Assembly: GCA_003218345.1 (NCBI GenBank)
Contig: QHNF01000168.1
Location: forward strand, 1-6,571
Reading direction: 5' to 3'
Source of the DNA: Verrucomicrobiota bacterium
GTDB taxonomy: Bacteria > Verrucomicrobiota > Verrucomicrobiia > Chthoniobacterales > UBA10450
DNA length: 6,571 nucleotides
The notes under the pieces were generated by a model, which saw nothing but the letters and a program-made list of their open reading frames with translations, was not told the DNA's origin and searched no databases. Shown in pieces: positions 1 through 5,707 of the stretch. A program made the translations under genes and the position numbers. The stretch's first letter is position 1; each line of letters opens with the position of its first letter.

Positions 1-381
1 GACATTTAAGACCAGCTCCTGTGTTCGTAGTAGCTTACCACCAGCGCGAATTGTTTGAGGCGGAATCGTGAATCGGCCTGCTCTGAGCGGCAGAACTGTG
101 TAGTTGTACGTTACGCTCGAGTTCGTTGCAAAATTGTGTATTTCGAATTGTCGCGATGTTCCGGTCGCGTGAATCTCCAATCCATCAACTGAGATTTCTT
201 CCGGCGGCCTCGCATCACCAGGGCCGCTGACCTTGATTTGTAACTCAACCATTTCGCCGACGGCGACCTCCGAGTTGCTCAGTACTGCCGTGACACTGGG
301 TGAATCAGCGCGCGCAAATTGAGCGGCTGCGATCGCAGCGAACGCCACGAGTAGGATTCGACAACGCATCGATATCTTCAT
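1..381 (-). CDS. batD: BatD-like protein, N-terminal part (3' end outside window)
   Basis: The 127 visible residues begin with a signal peptide (about 1-25: KISMRCR, a hydrophobic core LLVAFAAIAAA, and a cleavage motif ARA before D26). They continue as beta-rich sequence: VTAVLSNSEVAVGEMVELQIKV in parts, then RQFEIHNFATNSS (77-89), YTVLPLRAGRFTIPPQTIRAGGK (94-116). This is the pattern of the BatD oxygen-tolerance protein: an effect-of-ligand, Ig-like periplasmic module, with later TMs expected outside the window. It follows the BatB-BatC fusion directly, as batD normally does. The frame is open to position 1; full family members are several hundred residues. I chose ATG at 381; an in-frame ATG at 369 is possible and would still leave a signal peptide. 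The chosen ATG is the last three bases of a four-copy 7-nt repeat, and no Shine-Dalgarno stands at normal distance; a purine-rich GGGAAGGG lies 24 nt upstream. Confidence 0.85.
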   Translation of the reverse strand, partial: MKISMRCRILLVAFAAIAAAQFARADSPSVTAVLSNSEVAVGEMVELQIKVSGPGDARPPEEISVDGLEIHATGTSRQFEIHNFATNSSVTYNYTVLPLRAGRFTIPPQTIRAGGKLLRTQELVLNV

Positions 382-406
382 CGACTATCAACTACCGACT
401 ATCAAC
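379..406 (-). repeat. Four-copy 7-nt word tandem overlapping the batD start codon
   Basis: On the minus strand the words are gttgata / gtcggta / gttgata / gtcgatg, with an exact 11-nt direct repeat (gttgatagtcg on the minus strand; 396-406 and 382-392) at a 14-nt period. The last three bases are the batD ATG. It fills the 32-nt space after the BatB-BatC stop at 414. Confidence 0.8.
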
Positions 407-413
407 CCTTCCC

Positions 414-2576
414 TCACCAGTCGTTATAGACACGGCGCGTTGCCTTGCGTTCATCAAGTTGAACTCGCGCCTCCTCATCTTTCATCGATTCAAGAAGTGC
501 CAGGGCCTGGCGTTCGCTCATCTGGCCCTCTTTTTCTGGTTCCGCCTCGGCGACCTGCGCGCTTTTGTCCGGCGGTTTTTGCGATTTGTCCTCTGCGGCT
601 CCCTTTACTTCACCCGCGAATTTCTTCTGTGGTGATTCGGCCGGGGTAGCGGATGGCGCCGCGTTTTTCTCTCCACCTTCTCCCGGCGATGGTGAGGGCA
701 TCTCATTTTCTCCTTCGCTCGGGCTGGGTGATTCTTGAGCCTGCCGTTCCCCTGGCGATGGCGAAGGCTGCTGGCCTTGCTGCTTTTCAGCGCTTGGCGA
801 AGGGGAAGGGCTCTCACCAGGCTGTTGTTGCTGTTTCTTTTGCGGCTCATTCTTTGCCTGCAATTGGTTGTCCTTTTCCTGTTGGTCTTTCTGGTTCCCA
901 GACTTGCCTTGTGACTGCTGATCCTGGGATTGCTGCTGATCTTTCTGCTCTTGCTCGCCCTGGCCTTGCTGTTGTTGCTGCTGTTCTTTTTGTTTCTGCT
1001 GCTCTTCCTTCTGGTCCTGCTTCTTTTGTTTGTCCTGTTTGTTCTTCTGCTGCGGCGACGGGGAAGGGGAGGGTTGCTCCGGTTGTTTTTTATTCTTTAA
1101 TTCCTCGATCTTCTCTTTTACGTAATCGTAATTGTCTTTTGCTTCTTTGTTTTGCGGATCAAGCTTGAGTGTTTGCTCATAATGATCGAGCGCATTTGTC
1201 CAGTCGCTGAGCTTCTTATCGTCGCTTGTCTGTGTTTCGCCGCGCTGATAAAGTGTGTTGCCAAGATTATAATGGCCCTCGCTTTGCAAACGAGTATCAG
1301 GCGTGAGCAACGCCTGACTAAAGGATTCCAGTGCTTTGTTGTAGTCCTTTAATTTGTAAGCGGCGGCGCCCAAATCGAACTGAAGTTCGTCCTCAGCGCG
1401 TGATTGCGGATGCGATTTTAACGTCTCTTGAAATTGTTTGTAGGCATCTTCGAATCTTCTGTTGCGGTACGCGTCGATTCCAGGAGCAGTGGCAAATGCA
1501 GACGAAGAGAACACCATTACGAGAGCCGCGGCCGCAGTCGTAGCTCTGGCAGGGATAGCAACGTAACCTCTTTCGCGCACGCGTTTACGCTCGCCAATCA
1601 AGATCGAGAAGGCGAGCGCGATCAACGCCGTGCTGAGCGGCCATTCATAACGCTCAATTGGTCGACGCGACAGCCGCACATCCATTTCAGCGGCCTGCAT
1701 TTTTGCCAATCCTTCATTTTGAATTTGCTGCATTGTGCGGGGTCCGTTTTCCAAATGCAGATAAAATCCGCCCGTAGCCTGGGCGAGCTCGCGCAAACGT
1801 GTATCATCCAGCTTTGATTTGACGACTTGACCGGCTGAGTCCTTGACGAAGGCTGTTTCGCCATTGTCGCCAGTTATGGGAATAAGCGAACCCTGCGGCG
1901 TTCCGACGCCCACTGTGAAAATTCGCACGCCCGCGTCGGCCGCTTCCTTCGCCGTTTTTACGGCATCACCGCTCAATTCTTCGCCGTCGGTAAAGATGAT
2001 TAGCGCGCGATTTCCCATCGCGCTTTTGCCGAAGCTCTGGGTAGCAAGAGTAATGGCGCTGGAAATATTGGTGCCGCCCTCGGGAATCGTCTTGGTGTCC
2101 AGATCATTGATCGCCTCAATTACAGCGTCGTAATCAATGGTGAGCGGTGCTTGCAAAAAGGCGCGGCCGGCGAAAGCGATCAGACCAACACGGTCGCCCT
2201 GCAGCTCGTTAATCAAATCCTGGACTGCAAGCTTGACGCGTTCCAGCCGGTTGGGCTGGACGTCGTTGGAAAGCATGCTGCGCGATGTGTCCACCGCGAT
2301 CAGCAAATCGAGGCCTTTGCGCTTTACATCCTCAAACGTGTAACCCCAGCGTGGCTGCGCTAGGCTCACAACGGCCAGGGAGAGCCCGAGCAACTGCAAC
2401 GCAAGTCTTATTATGCGCCGCGGACGATTTACTGTTCCCGCAAGCTGCGGCAGCAACCGCGCCGAAACAAACTCCTGCAAGCGTTTGAGCCCGCGTCGTT
2501 CCGCACGAACAAATAACGCGGTTAGGAGCGGGATCACAACCAATCCCCAAAGCCATTGTGGTGCGCCGAAGCTCAT
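414..2576 (-). CDS. BatB-BatC fusion: VWA domain, TPRs and Q/P/S/K/E-rich tail
   Basis: A 720-residue protein that joins two usually separate Bat proteins. The N-terminal half is BatB-like: TM1 (8-24), TM2 (57-73) followed by AQPRWGYT, and a VWA domain (about 88-290) with an intact metal site, D96-x-S98-x-S100 in VDTSRSM, T169 in EGGTNISSAI, and D197 in IFTDGEE. A third TM lies at 312-327. After a basic loop (ERKRVRERG) comes a hydrophobic stretch (343-359) ending in A360-F361-A362, which resembles the signal peptide of a free-standing BatC. Residues 365-475 are TPR-like (AYRNRRFEDAYKQFQETL, HYNLGNTLYQRG, ALDHYEQTLKLDPQNKEAKDNYDYV in parts). Residues about 498-650 are low complexity with five PSPSP-type blocks. 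The end (685-720, finishing in YNDW) looks like the conserved BatC tail. Basic loops place the VWA and TPR parts on the periplasmic side. ATG 2576 has AAGGAG three bases upstream. No frameshift is apparent, so the fusion looks genuine. Confidence 0.92.
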   Translation of the reverse strand: MSFGAPQWLWGLVVIPLLTALFVRAERRGLKRLQEFVSARLLPQLAGTVNRPRRIIRLALQLLGLSLAVVSLAQPRWGYTFEDVKRKGLDLLIAVDTSRSMLSNDVQPNRLERVKLAVQDLINELQGDRVGLIAFAGRAFLQAPLTIDYDAVIEAINDLDTKTIPEGGTNISSAITLATQSFGKSAMGNRALIIFTDGEELSGDAVKTAKEAADAGVRIFTVGVGTPQGSLIPITGDNGETAFVKDSAGQVVKSKLDDTRLRELAQATGGFYLHLENGPRTMQQIQNEGLAKMQAAEMDVRLSRRPIERYEWPLSTALIALAFSILIGERKRVRERGYVAIPARATTAAAALVMVFSSSAFATAPGIDAYRNRRFEDAYKQFQETLKSHPQSRAEDELQFDLGAAAYKLKDYNKALESFSQALLTPDTRLQSEGHYNLGNTLYQRGETQTSDDKKLSDWTNALDHYEQTLKLDPQNKEAKDNYDYVKEKIEELKNKKQPEQPSPSPSPQQKNKQDKQKKQDQKEEQQKQKEQQQQQQGQGEQEQKDQQQSQDQQSQGKSGNQKDQQEKDNQLQAKNEPQKKQQQQPGESPSPSPSAEKQQGQQPSPSPGERQAQESPSPSEGENEMPSPSPGEGGEKNAAPSATPAESPQKKFAGEVKGAAEDKSQKPPDKSAQVAEAEPEKEGQMSERQALALLESMKDEEARVQLDERKATRRVYNDW

Positions 2577-2579
2577 GGG

Positions 2580-2585
2580 CTCCTT
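2580..2585 (-). promoter_or_regulatory. Shine-Dalgarno of the BatB-BatC fusion
   Basis: AAGGAG on the minus strand, three bases before the ATG at 2576. Spacing is short but the match is good. It lies just downstream of the repeat-rich spacer, one arm of which (2590-2599) ends four bases away. Confidence 0.65.
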
Positions 2586-2589
2586 AAAA

Positions 2590-2663
2590 CGTTGAAGCGA
2601 TGAAGGGACGAACGGCTCGACCGCTTTAACGATTCAACGCTTAAACGCTTCAACGCCTTCATC
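2590..2663. repeat. 8-nt word tandem with crossed inverted arms at the batA / batBC junction
   Basis: On the plus strand four 8-nt words run head to tail at 2624-2655: ctttaacg / attcaacg / cttaaacg / cttcaacg. Two exact inverted pairs also exist: cgttgaagcg (2590-2599) with 2646-2655, and gatgaagg (2599-2606) with 2656-2663. Because both pairs keep the same order they cannot nest and would form alternative hairpins. The cluster starts inside the batA stop codon and ends four bases before the Shine-Dalgarno of the next gene. Confidence 0.8.
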
Positions 2664-3714
2664 ACGGCAGTTTTTTCCAGACTGTTTGCGACAGTAAAAT
2701 CTGCGCCAGCAACAGCCCGCATCCGCTCATGAGACAGAGCGGAAATAAATCGCGGTATTGTTGATATTTTTTCACGCTCACAGTCGATTTCTCCAGCTTG
2801 TCTATATCGTCATAGATTTGTTCGAGCGATTTGGTGTCGGTGGCACGAAAAAATTTGCCGTCTGCGATTTTGGCGACCTCTCTCAGGCCCGCCTCGTTAA
2901 ACTCCACGCGCTGGTTTTCGTAGAGGATGTTCCCAAGGGCGTCGGTCAATGGTCCTTTTCCGGTGAAAATCGGGGCGGGTGCGATGCCATTGATTCCCGC
3001 GCCGATAGCGTAGAAATGAATCTTTAATGCTTTCACTGCTTCGGCGGCGGTGTTTGGGGGCACTTTGCCGGCGTTATTTTCACCGTCAGTCAAAAGTACG
3101 AGCACTCGGCTTTTGGAACGCTTGTCATTCAACCGGTTGGCTGCCGCTGCCATAGCCGATCCAATTGCGGTGCCGTCTTCAACCAGTCCGATTCGCACTC
3201 GGTCCAGGTTTTGCAAAAGCCAATCATGATCAAGTGTCATCGGACTTACGACATATGGACGACCCGCGAATGCGACGATGCCTATGCGATCATTCGGCCG
3301 GCCTTCAATGAATTTGCGTGTCACTTCGCGTATCGTATCCACTCGCGTCGCCTCTTGTCCGCCAATTGTAAAATCTTTCGTGAGCATCGATCCGGAGACG
3401 TCCAGCACGAGCATGATATCAATCCCGCTGGCCTCGATCTGCGTGAGACTTTTGCCGAGCTGCGGACGCGCCAACGCAACTAGAAAGATCGCAATCGAAG
3501 CCAGCAACAGAGTTCGCAGAATTTTCCCTGCACGCGCCGCGCTTTGTTTTCCGATTGCCCGAAGACTGGCGGTGGATGAATAAGTCAGCGCTGCAGCTGG
3601 CCCGCGTTTTCCGCGCAAATACGCGAGCAATGGAATCGCCAGGAGTAACAGGAGCAGCCACGGGCGCGCAAACGTCAACGCGCCGTTTGCCGTCAACCAA
3701 TCAAACAGCCGCAA
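2662..3714 (-). CDS. batA: BatA-like VWA-domain membrane protein
   Basis: A 350-residue protein with the BatA architecture: an N-terminal hydrophobic segment (about 17-33), a second TM (about 67-83) followed by ARPQLGKS, a von Willebrand factor A domain (about 97-300) and a C-terminal TM (about 325-343). The VWA metal site is complete: D105-x-S107-x-S109 in LDVSGSM, T182 in EDGTAIGSAM, and D210 in LLTDGENN. AFAGRPYVVSPMTLD is also typical of the family. Basic residues after TM1 (RGKRG) fit an N-out topology with the VWA domain in the periplasm. The start is TTG at 3714, preceded five bases upstream by an almost perfect Shine-Dalgarno inside the end of the previous gene, with a 14-nt overlap; this implies translational coupling. 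The stop TGA at 2664-2662 overlaps the repeat-rich spacer. Family assignment is secure; the batA versus batB label follows gene order. Confidence 0.94.
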   Translation of the reverse strand: MRLFDWLTANGALTFARPWLLLLLLAIPLLAYLRGKRGPAAALTYSSTASLRAIGKQSAARAGKILRTLLLASIAIFLVALARPQLGKSLTQIEASGIDIMLVLDVSGSMLTKDFTIGGQEATRVDTIREVTRKFIEGRPNDRIGIVAFAGRPYVVSPMTLDHDWLLQNLDRVRIGLVEDGTAIGSAMAAAANRLNDKRSKSRVLVLLTDGENNAGKVPPNTAAEAVKALKIHFYAIGAGINGIAPAPIFTGKGPLTDALGNILYENQRVEFNEAGLREVAKIADGKFFRATDTKSLEQIYDDIDKLEKSTVSVKKYQQYRDLFPLCLMSGCGLLLAQILLSQTVWKKLP

Positions 3715-4243
3715 GTTGACCTCCTTTCACAAAACGGATCGCTTCCTCCAGTAACAATTCGCTGTCCGAGGACGTAGCTTCGTACCGTGCGAACTTGATC
3801 AGATCGCATCGGTTCAAGAAATCTTCCAGTAGCGATTGTTCGTCAGCGGAAAATGGCGAGGCCTTTGCCAGCGTAGTCAGAAACTCGATGGACGTTTGTC
3901 GTGTCGCCGGTAATCCATACTGCTGAGTGACGTACCTTCGCAAAATGTCGGACACACGGATGCTGAACTGATACGGACTCATCCTTTCAATTGCGTGGCC
4001 GATGCGTTCGAGTTCTTCGAGCGCGATCTCGCGCGGCAACTTTGGCGGCAACGCCGGTTTACGCCGCCGCGTGAACAACCACACGAGTAGACCGAGAAGC
4101 GACAGCGCGACGAATACCATCACAAAAACCAGCCAGGGCGAAATCAATGAATAATCCACCGGCGGCGCAATGTCGTGGAACTCTGCGGCAGCCAAGAAAC
4201 CAATGGAGTAGTAGAGTAATGGAGTATTGGGGGATGAATTCAT
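3701..4243 (-). CDS. Small single-TM membrane protein, DUF4381-like
   Basis: Counted from the ATG at 4243 this is a 180-residue protein with one clear transmembrane helix (about 35-57, SPWLVFVMVFVALSLLGLLVWLF), a basic stop-transfer RRRK, then a soluble alpha-helical cytoplasmic domain (ALEELERIGHAIERMSPYQFSIRVSDILRRYV ... ARYEATSSDSELLLEEAIRFVKGG, quoted in parts). Position between DUF58 and batA, size and layout match the DUF4381-type proteins of Bat operons; the assignment rests on this rather than on a strong motif. The start is uncertain. ATG at 4243 has GGAG seven bases upstream. An in-frame ATG at 4264 would add MECWSND, which is translated repeat sequence. Either way the first ~20 residues come from or abut repeat DNA, and conserved-looking sequence begins near HDIAPPVDY. 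The 3' end carries the ribosome-binding site of the next gene and overlaps it by 14 nt. Confidence 0.75.
   Translation of the reverse strand: MNSSPNTPLLYYSIGFLAAAEFHDIAPPVDYSLISPWLVFVMVFVALSLLGLLVWLFTRRRKPALPPKLPREIALEELERIGHAIERMSPYQFSIRVSDILRRYVTQQYGLPATRQTSIEFLTTLAKASPFSADEQSLLEDFLNRCDLIKFARYEATSSDSELLLEEAIRFVKGGQLAAV
3719..3727 (-). promoter_or_regulatory. Strong Shine-Dalgarno for the BatA TTG start
   Basis: On the minus strand AAAGGAGGT stands here, five bases (counted from the GGAGG core) before the TTG at 3714. It lies inside codons for KGGQ near the end of the upstream DUF4381-like gene, whose stop is at 3701. This site decides the unusual TTG start and makes coupled translation of the two genes likely. 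Confidence 0.85.
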
Positions 4244-4266
4244 ATCATTACTCCAGCACTCCATTG
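4201..4266. repeat. Inverted repeat built of 8-nt words at the DUF58 / DUF4381 junction
   Basis: The arms 4201-4221 and 4246-4266 are complementary at 18 of 21 positions, plus two G-U pairs in the minus-strand RNA, around a 24-nt loop that holds the palindrome atgaattcat (4234-4243). Each arm is a short tandem of 8-nt words: plus strand atggagta / gtagagta / atggagta (4203-4226); minus strand atggagca / atggagtg / ctggagta / atgatatg (4272-4241). It covers both candidate start codons of the DUF4381-like gene. Confidence 0.8.
4251..4254 (-). promoter_or_regulatory. Possible Shine-Dalgarno for the DUF4381-like gene
   Basis: GGAG on the minus strand, seven bases before the ATG at 4243. It is itself part of an 8-nt repeat word and lies in the stem of the inverted repeat 4201-4266, so its match may be incidental. 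It is the main reason for preferring the start at 4243 to that at 4264. Confidence 0.45.
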
Positions 4267-4289
4267 CTCCATCTCTCTTCCGCTTTTAC

Positions 4290-5174
4290 TCATCGAACAC
4301 CAAACCGTCGCTCGCGTTGTTTGAAAAACGAGCGCAGCGGCGGCAAATAATCCTTTCCTGTTTGCAGCGCGATCGCGTCGATATTGTTTCGCCGGAGCGT
4401 GCGCGAAAGTTCTGTTTCCTGCCCATCGACCAGATCAGTAAACGAAGACCGCGTTCTGCGGTCAGCAGTGTTGATCTCGATTTGCTCCCCGGTCTCAGCA
4501 TCCTCCAATGTAATGATGCCGATGTTCGGCAATACCTTTTCTCGTTCATCATGAATATGGATGGCCACAAAATCGTGCCGTCGCCCGCTCACTGCCAGCG
4601 CTCGCGAAAAATCGGGTGCTTGAAAATCCGAGATGAAAAACACAACCGCCCGCCGCGTGACGATTTTATTCAGGTAATCGAGCGCCAGCGCTGGTTCTGT
4701 GCCGCGTCCCTGCGGTTCGAAAAACAGAATCTCGCGGATGAGCCGCAGGGTATGGGACCGGCCCTTTTTTGGAGGAATAAAAAGCTCAACGCGATCGGTG
4801 AAGAGAATGAGGCCGACCTTGTCATTGTTTCTGATCGCGCTGAAGGCGAGCAAACAGGCAACTTCTGCTGCTAACTCGCGCTTGGATTGTATTGTGCTGC
4901 CAAAATTTCCCGAAGCGCTAACATCGACAACCAGCATCACGGTTAGCTCACGTTCTTCAGTAAATTTTTTCACAAACGCGGTGCCCAGGCGCGCGGTCAC
5001 GTTCCAATCAATCGCGCGAATTTCGTCGCCTGGCTGGTATTCCCGCACGTCCTCAAAATTCATTCCACGGCCTTTGAAGACGCTGTGGTAATCGCCGGCG
5101 AAAGCCGTCTCGACTAGACCACGCGTTTTGATTTCCAGGGTCCTGATTTTTTTGAGAATCTCCGATGCGTCCAT
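4290..5174 (-). CDS. DUF58 domain protein (VWA-like MoxR partner)
   Basis: A 294-residue soluble protein with no membrane segment, so probably cytoplasmic. The DUF58 hallmark spans about residues 33-70 (FKGRGMNFEDVREYQPGD, then IRAIDWNVTARLGTAFVKKF). It is followed by a VWA-like fold with an intact metal-ion-dependent adhesion site: D84-x-S86-x-S88 in VDVSAS, T159 in GRGTEP, and D183 in ISDFQAP. DUF58 proteins almost always sit beside moxR and are thought to be the AAA+ ATPase's cytoplasmic VWA partner. ATG at 5174 is chosen because the family normally starts just before this ILKKIR-type helix. An in-frame upstream extension to 5270 would translate the repeat (SPITDHYSH) and overlap the preceding gene, so it is rejected. 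No Shine-Dalgarno precedes the ATG; the 7-nt repeat cluster ends 2 nt upstream of it. The stop is TGA at 4292-4290. Confidence 0.93.
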   Translation of the reverse strand: MDASEILKKIRTLEIKTRGLVETAFAGDYHSVFKGRGMNFEDVREYQPGDEIRAIDWNVTARLGTAFVKKFTEERELTVMLVVDVSASGNFGSTIQSKRELAAEVACLLAFSAIRNNDKVGLILFTDRVELFIPPKKGRSHTLRLIREILFFEPQGRGTEPALALDYLNKIVTRRAVVFFISDFQAPDFSRALAVSGRRHDFVAIHIHDEREKVLPNIGIITLEDAETGEQIEINTADRRTRSSFTDLVDGQETELSRTLRRNNIDAIALQTGKDYLPPLRSFFKQRERRFGVR

Positions 5175-5176
5175 GT

Positions 5177-5203
5177 GTGAATAGTGATCAGTGATCGGTG
5201 AAT
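5177..5203 (+). repeat. 27-nt inverted repeat, downstream copy (7-nt words)
   Basis: On the plus strand it reads as 7-nt words gtgaata / gtgatca / gtgatcg / gtgaatg (the last ends at 5204). It is the inverted partner of 5674-5700, with differences only at word positions 6-7 and around the third word. It lies between the stop of the four-helix-bundle gene (5206) and the ATG of the DUF58 gene (5174). In an operon transcript the two copies could pair with 23 Watson-Crick and 2 G-U pairs. Confidence 0.85.
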
Positions 5204-5205
5204 GG

Positions 5206-5670
5206 TTAGAAGAATTCCGAGAACGAGTGCTCAGTAAGCATCTCAGGTTGTTCTTCAACGCGGTTCGCATCTGACCGGTAATCCGTCGACGCAGCGTATT
5301 TACAGAAATCGTCTGCGCGATCGATCATACGCGAGAGCATCCCGCCGATTGCTTGATAACGATTATCGAGTTCCTGAAAATCCTCCTTTAGGACGTATCC
5401 GTCATCAAGCGCATCATCTAACCACGATTGCGTTTCGTTCGCTTCCCCGAGCGCTTCGTCAACCTTGTTGATGAACGCGGCTTTGTAGCGCCGGCGCGCC
5501 CACGCTTCGGCGATCATTGCTTTGACAGCTCGCGAGCTCCTTCTGATTTGATCTGTCAACGCATAACGCTCTTCGCGCGGAAAGGTTTTGGTCACCGTAA
5601 AAATCCGCAAGGCAGCCTCGCGCGCAGCTTGATAAACCTTCAAGTCACGAAACGATTTCGCAGCTGCCAT
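5206..5670 (-). CDS. Four-helix-bundle protein (S23 / intervening-sequence-protein family)
   Basis: This 154-residue protein matches the small four-helix-bundle family first seen as proteins encoded in 23S rRNA intervening sequences. Signatures are SFRDLKVYQAARE (6-18), KTFPREERYALTDQIRRSS (28-46), AMIAEAWARRR (51-61) and a helical C-terminal half with DEALGEANETQSWLDDA (71-87). The biochemical role of the family is not established; relatives include the accessory Avd protein of diversity-generating retroelements, but no reverse transcriptase or template repeat is visible here. I chose ATG at 5670 because family members normally begin a few residues before the FRDL motif. A GTG at 5679 would add MNR but lies in a repeat. 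No Shine-Dalgarno is visible. The gene sits between moxR and DUF58, where Bat operons do not normally carry it, and is bracketed by 27-nt inverted repeats starting 2-3 nt from its start and stop codons. It looks like an inserted cassette rather than a functional part of the complex (inference). Confidence 0.9.
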   Translation of the reverse strand: MAAAKSFRDLKVYQAAREAALRIFTVTKTFPREERYALTDQIRRSSRAVKAMIAEAWARRRYKAAFINKVDEALGEANETQSWLDDALDDGYVLKEDFQELDNRYQAIGGMLSRMIDRADDFCKYAASTDYRSDANRVEEQPEMLTEHSFSEFF

Positions 5671-5673
5671 ACG

Positions 5674-5700
5674 ATTCACCAGTCACTGATCACCGTTCAC
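5674..5700 (-). repeat. 27-nt inverted repeat, upstream copy (7-nt words)
   Basis: Read on the minus strand it is four 7-nt words, gtgaacg / gtgatca / gtgactg / gtgaatc; the comparison with the other copy covers all but the last base. It matches 5177-5203 read on the plus strand at 23 of 27 positions, so the two copies are inverted around the four-helix-bundle gene. It fills the space between the moxR stop (5708) and the start of that gene (5670). Confidence 0.85.
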
Positions 5701-5707
5701 TCGGGGC

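Noticed and set aside
653..1168. A 171-codon plus-strand open frame opposite the Q/P/S-rich tail
   Set aside because: It is the antisense of a low-complexity coding region with few possible stop codons in that frame; no family resemblance and no ribosome-binding site.
414..2576. Artificial BatB-BatC fusion caused by a sequencing error
   Set aside because: The frame is continuous through a sensible junction with a plausible TM/signal segment, and both halves are intact; no frame change is needed.
4201..4266. Intrinsic terminator at the DUF58 / DUF4381 junction
   Set aside because: The stem is A/T-rich in part, has no following U-run on the minus strand and overlaps the start of the next operon gene.
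4227..4874. A 215-codon plus-strand open frame over the DUF58 gene
   Set aside because: It is antisense to a clearly conserved DUF58 protein and begins within the repeat; the composition is of a shadow frame.
5175..5270. N-terminal extension of the DUF58 protein to 5270
   Set aside because: The extra 32 residues overlap the upstream gene and translate the 7-nt repeat; the family start fits the ATG at 5174.
5206..5670. Avd accessory protein of a diversity-generating retroelement
   Set aside because: The family is related, but there is no reverse transcriptase, template or variable repeat in the window, and the sequence fits the general S23/IVP group.
5177..5701. CRISPR-like or IS-type element
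   Set aside because: There are only two inverted copies, no spacers, no transposase and no visible target-site duplication.
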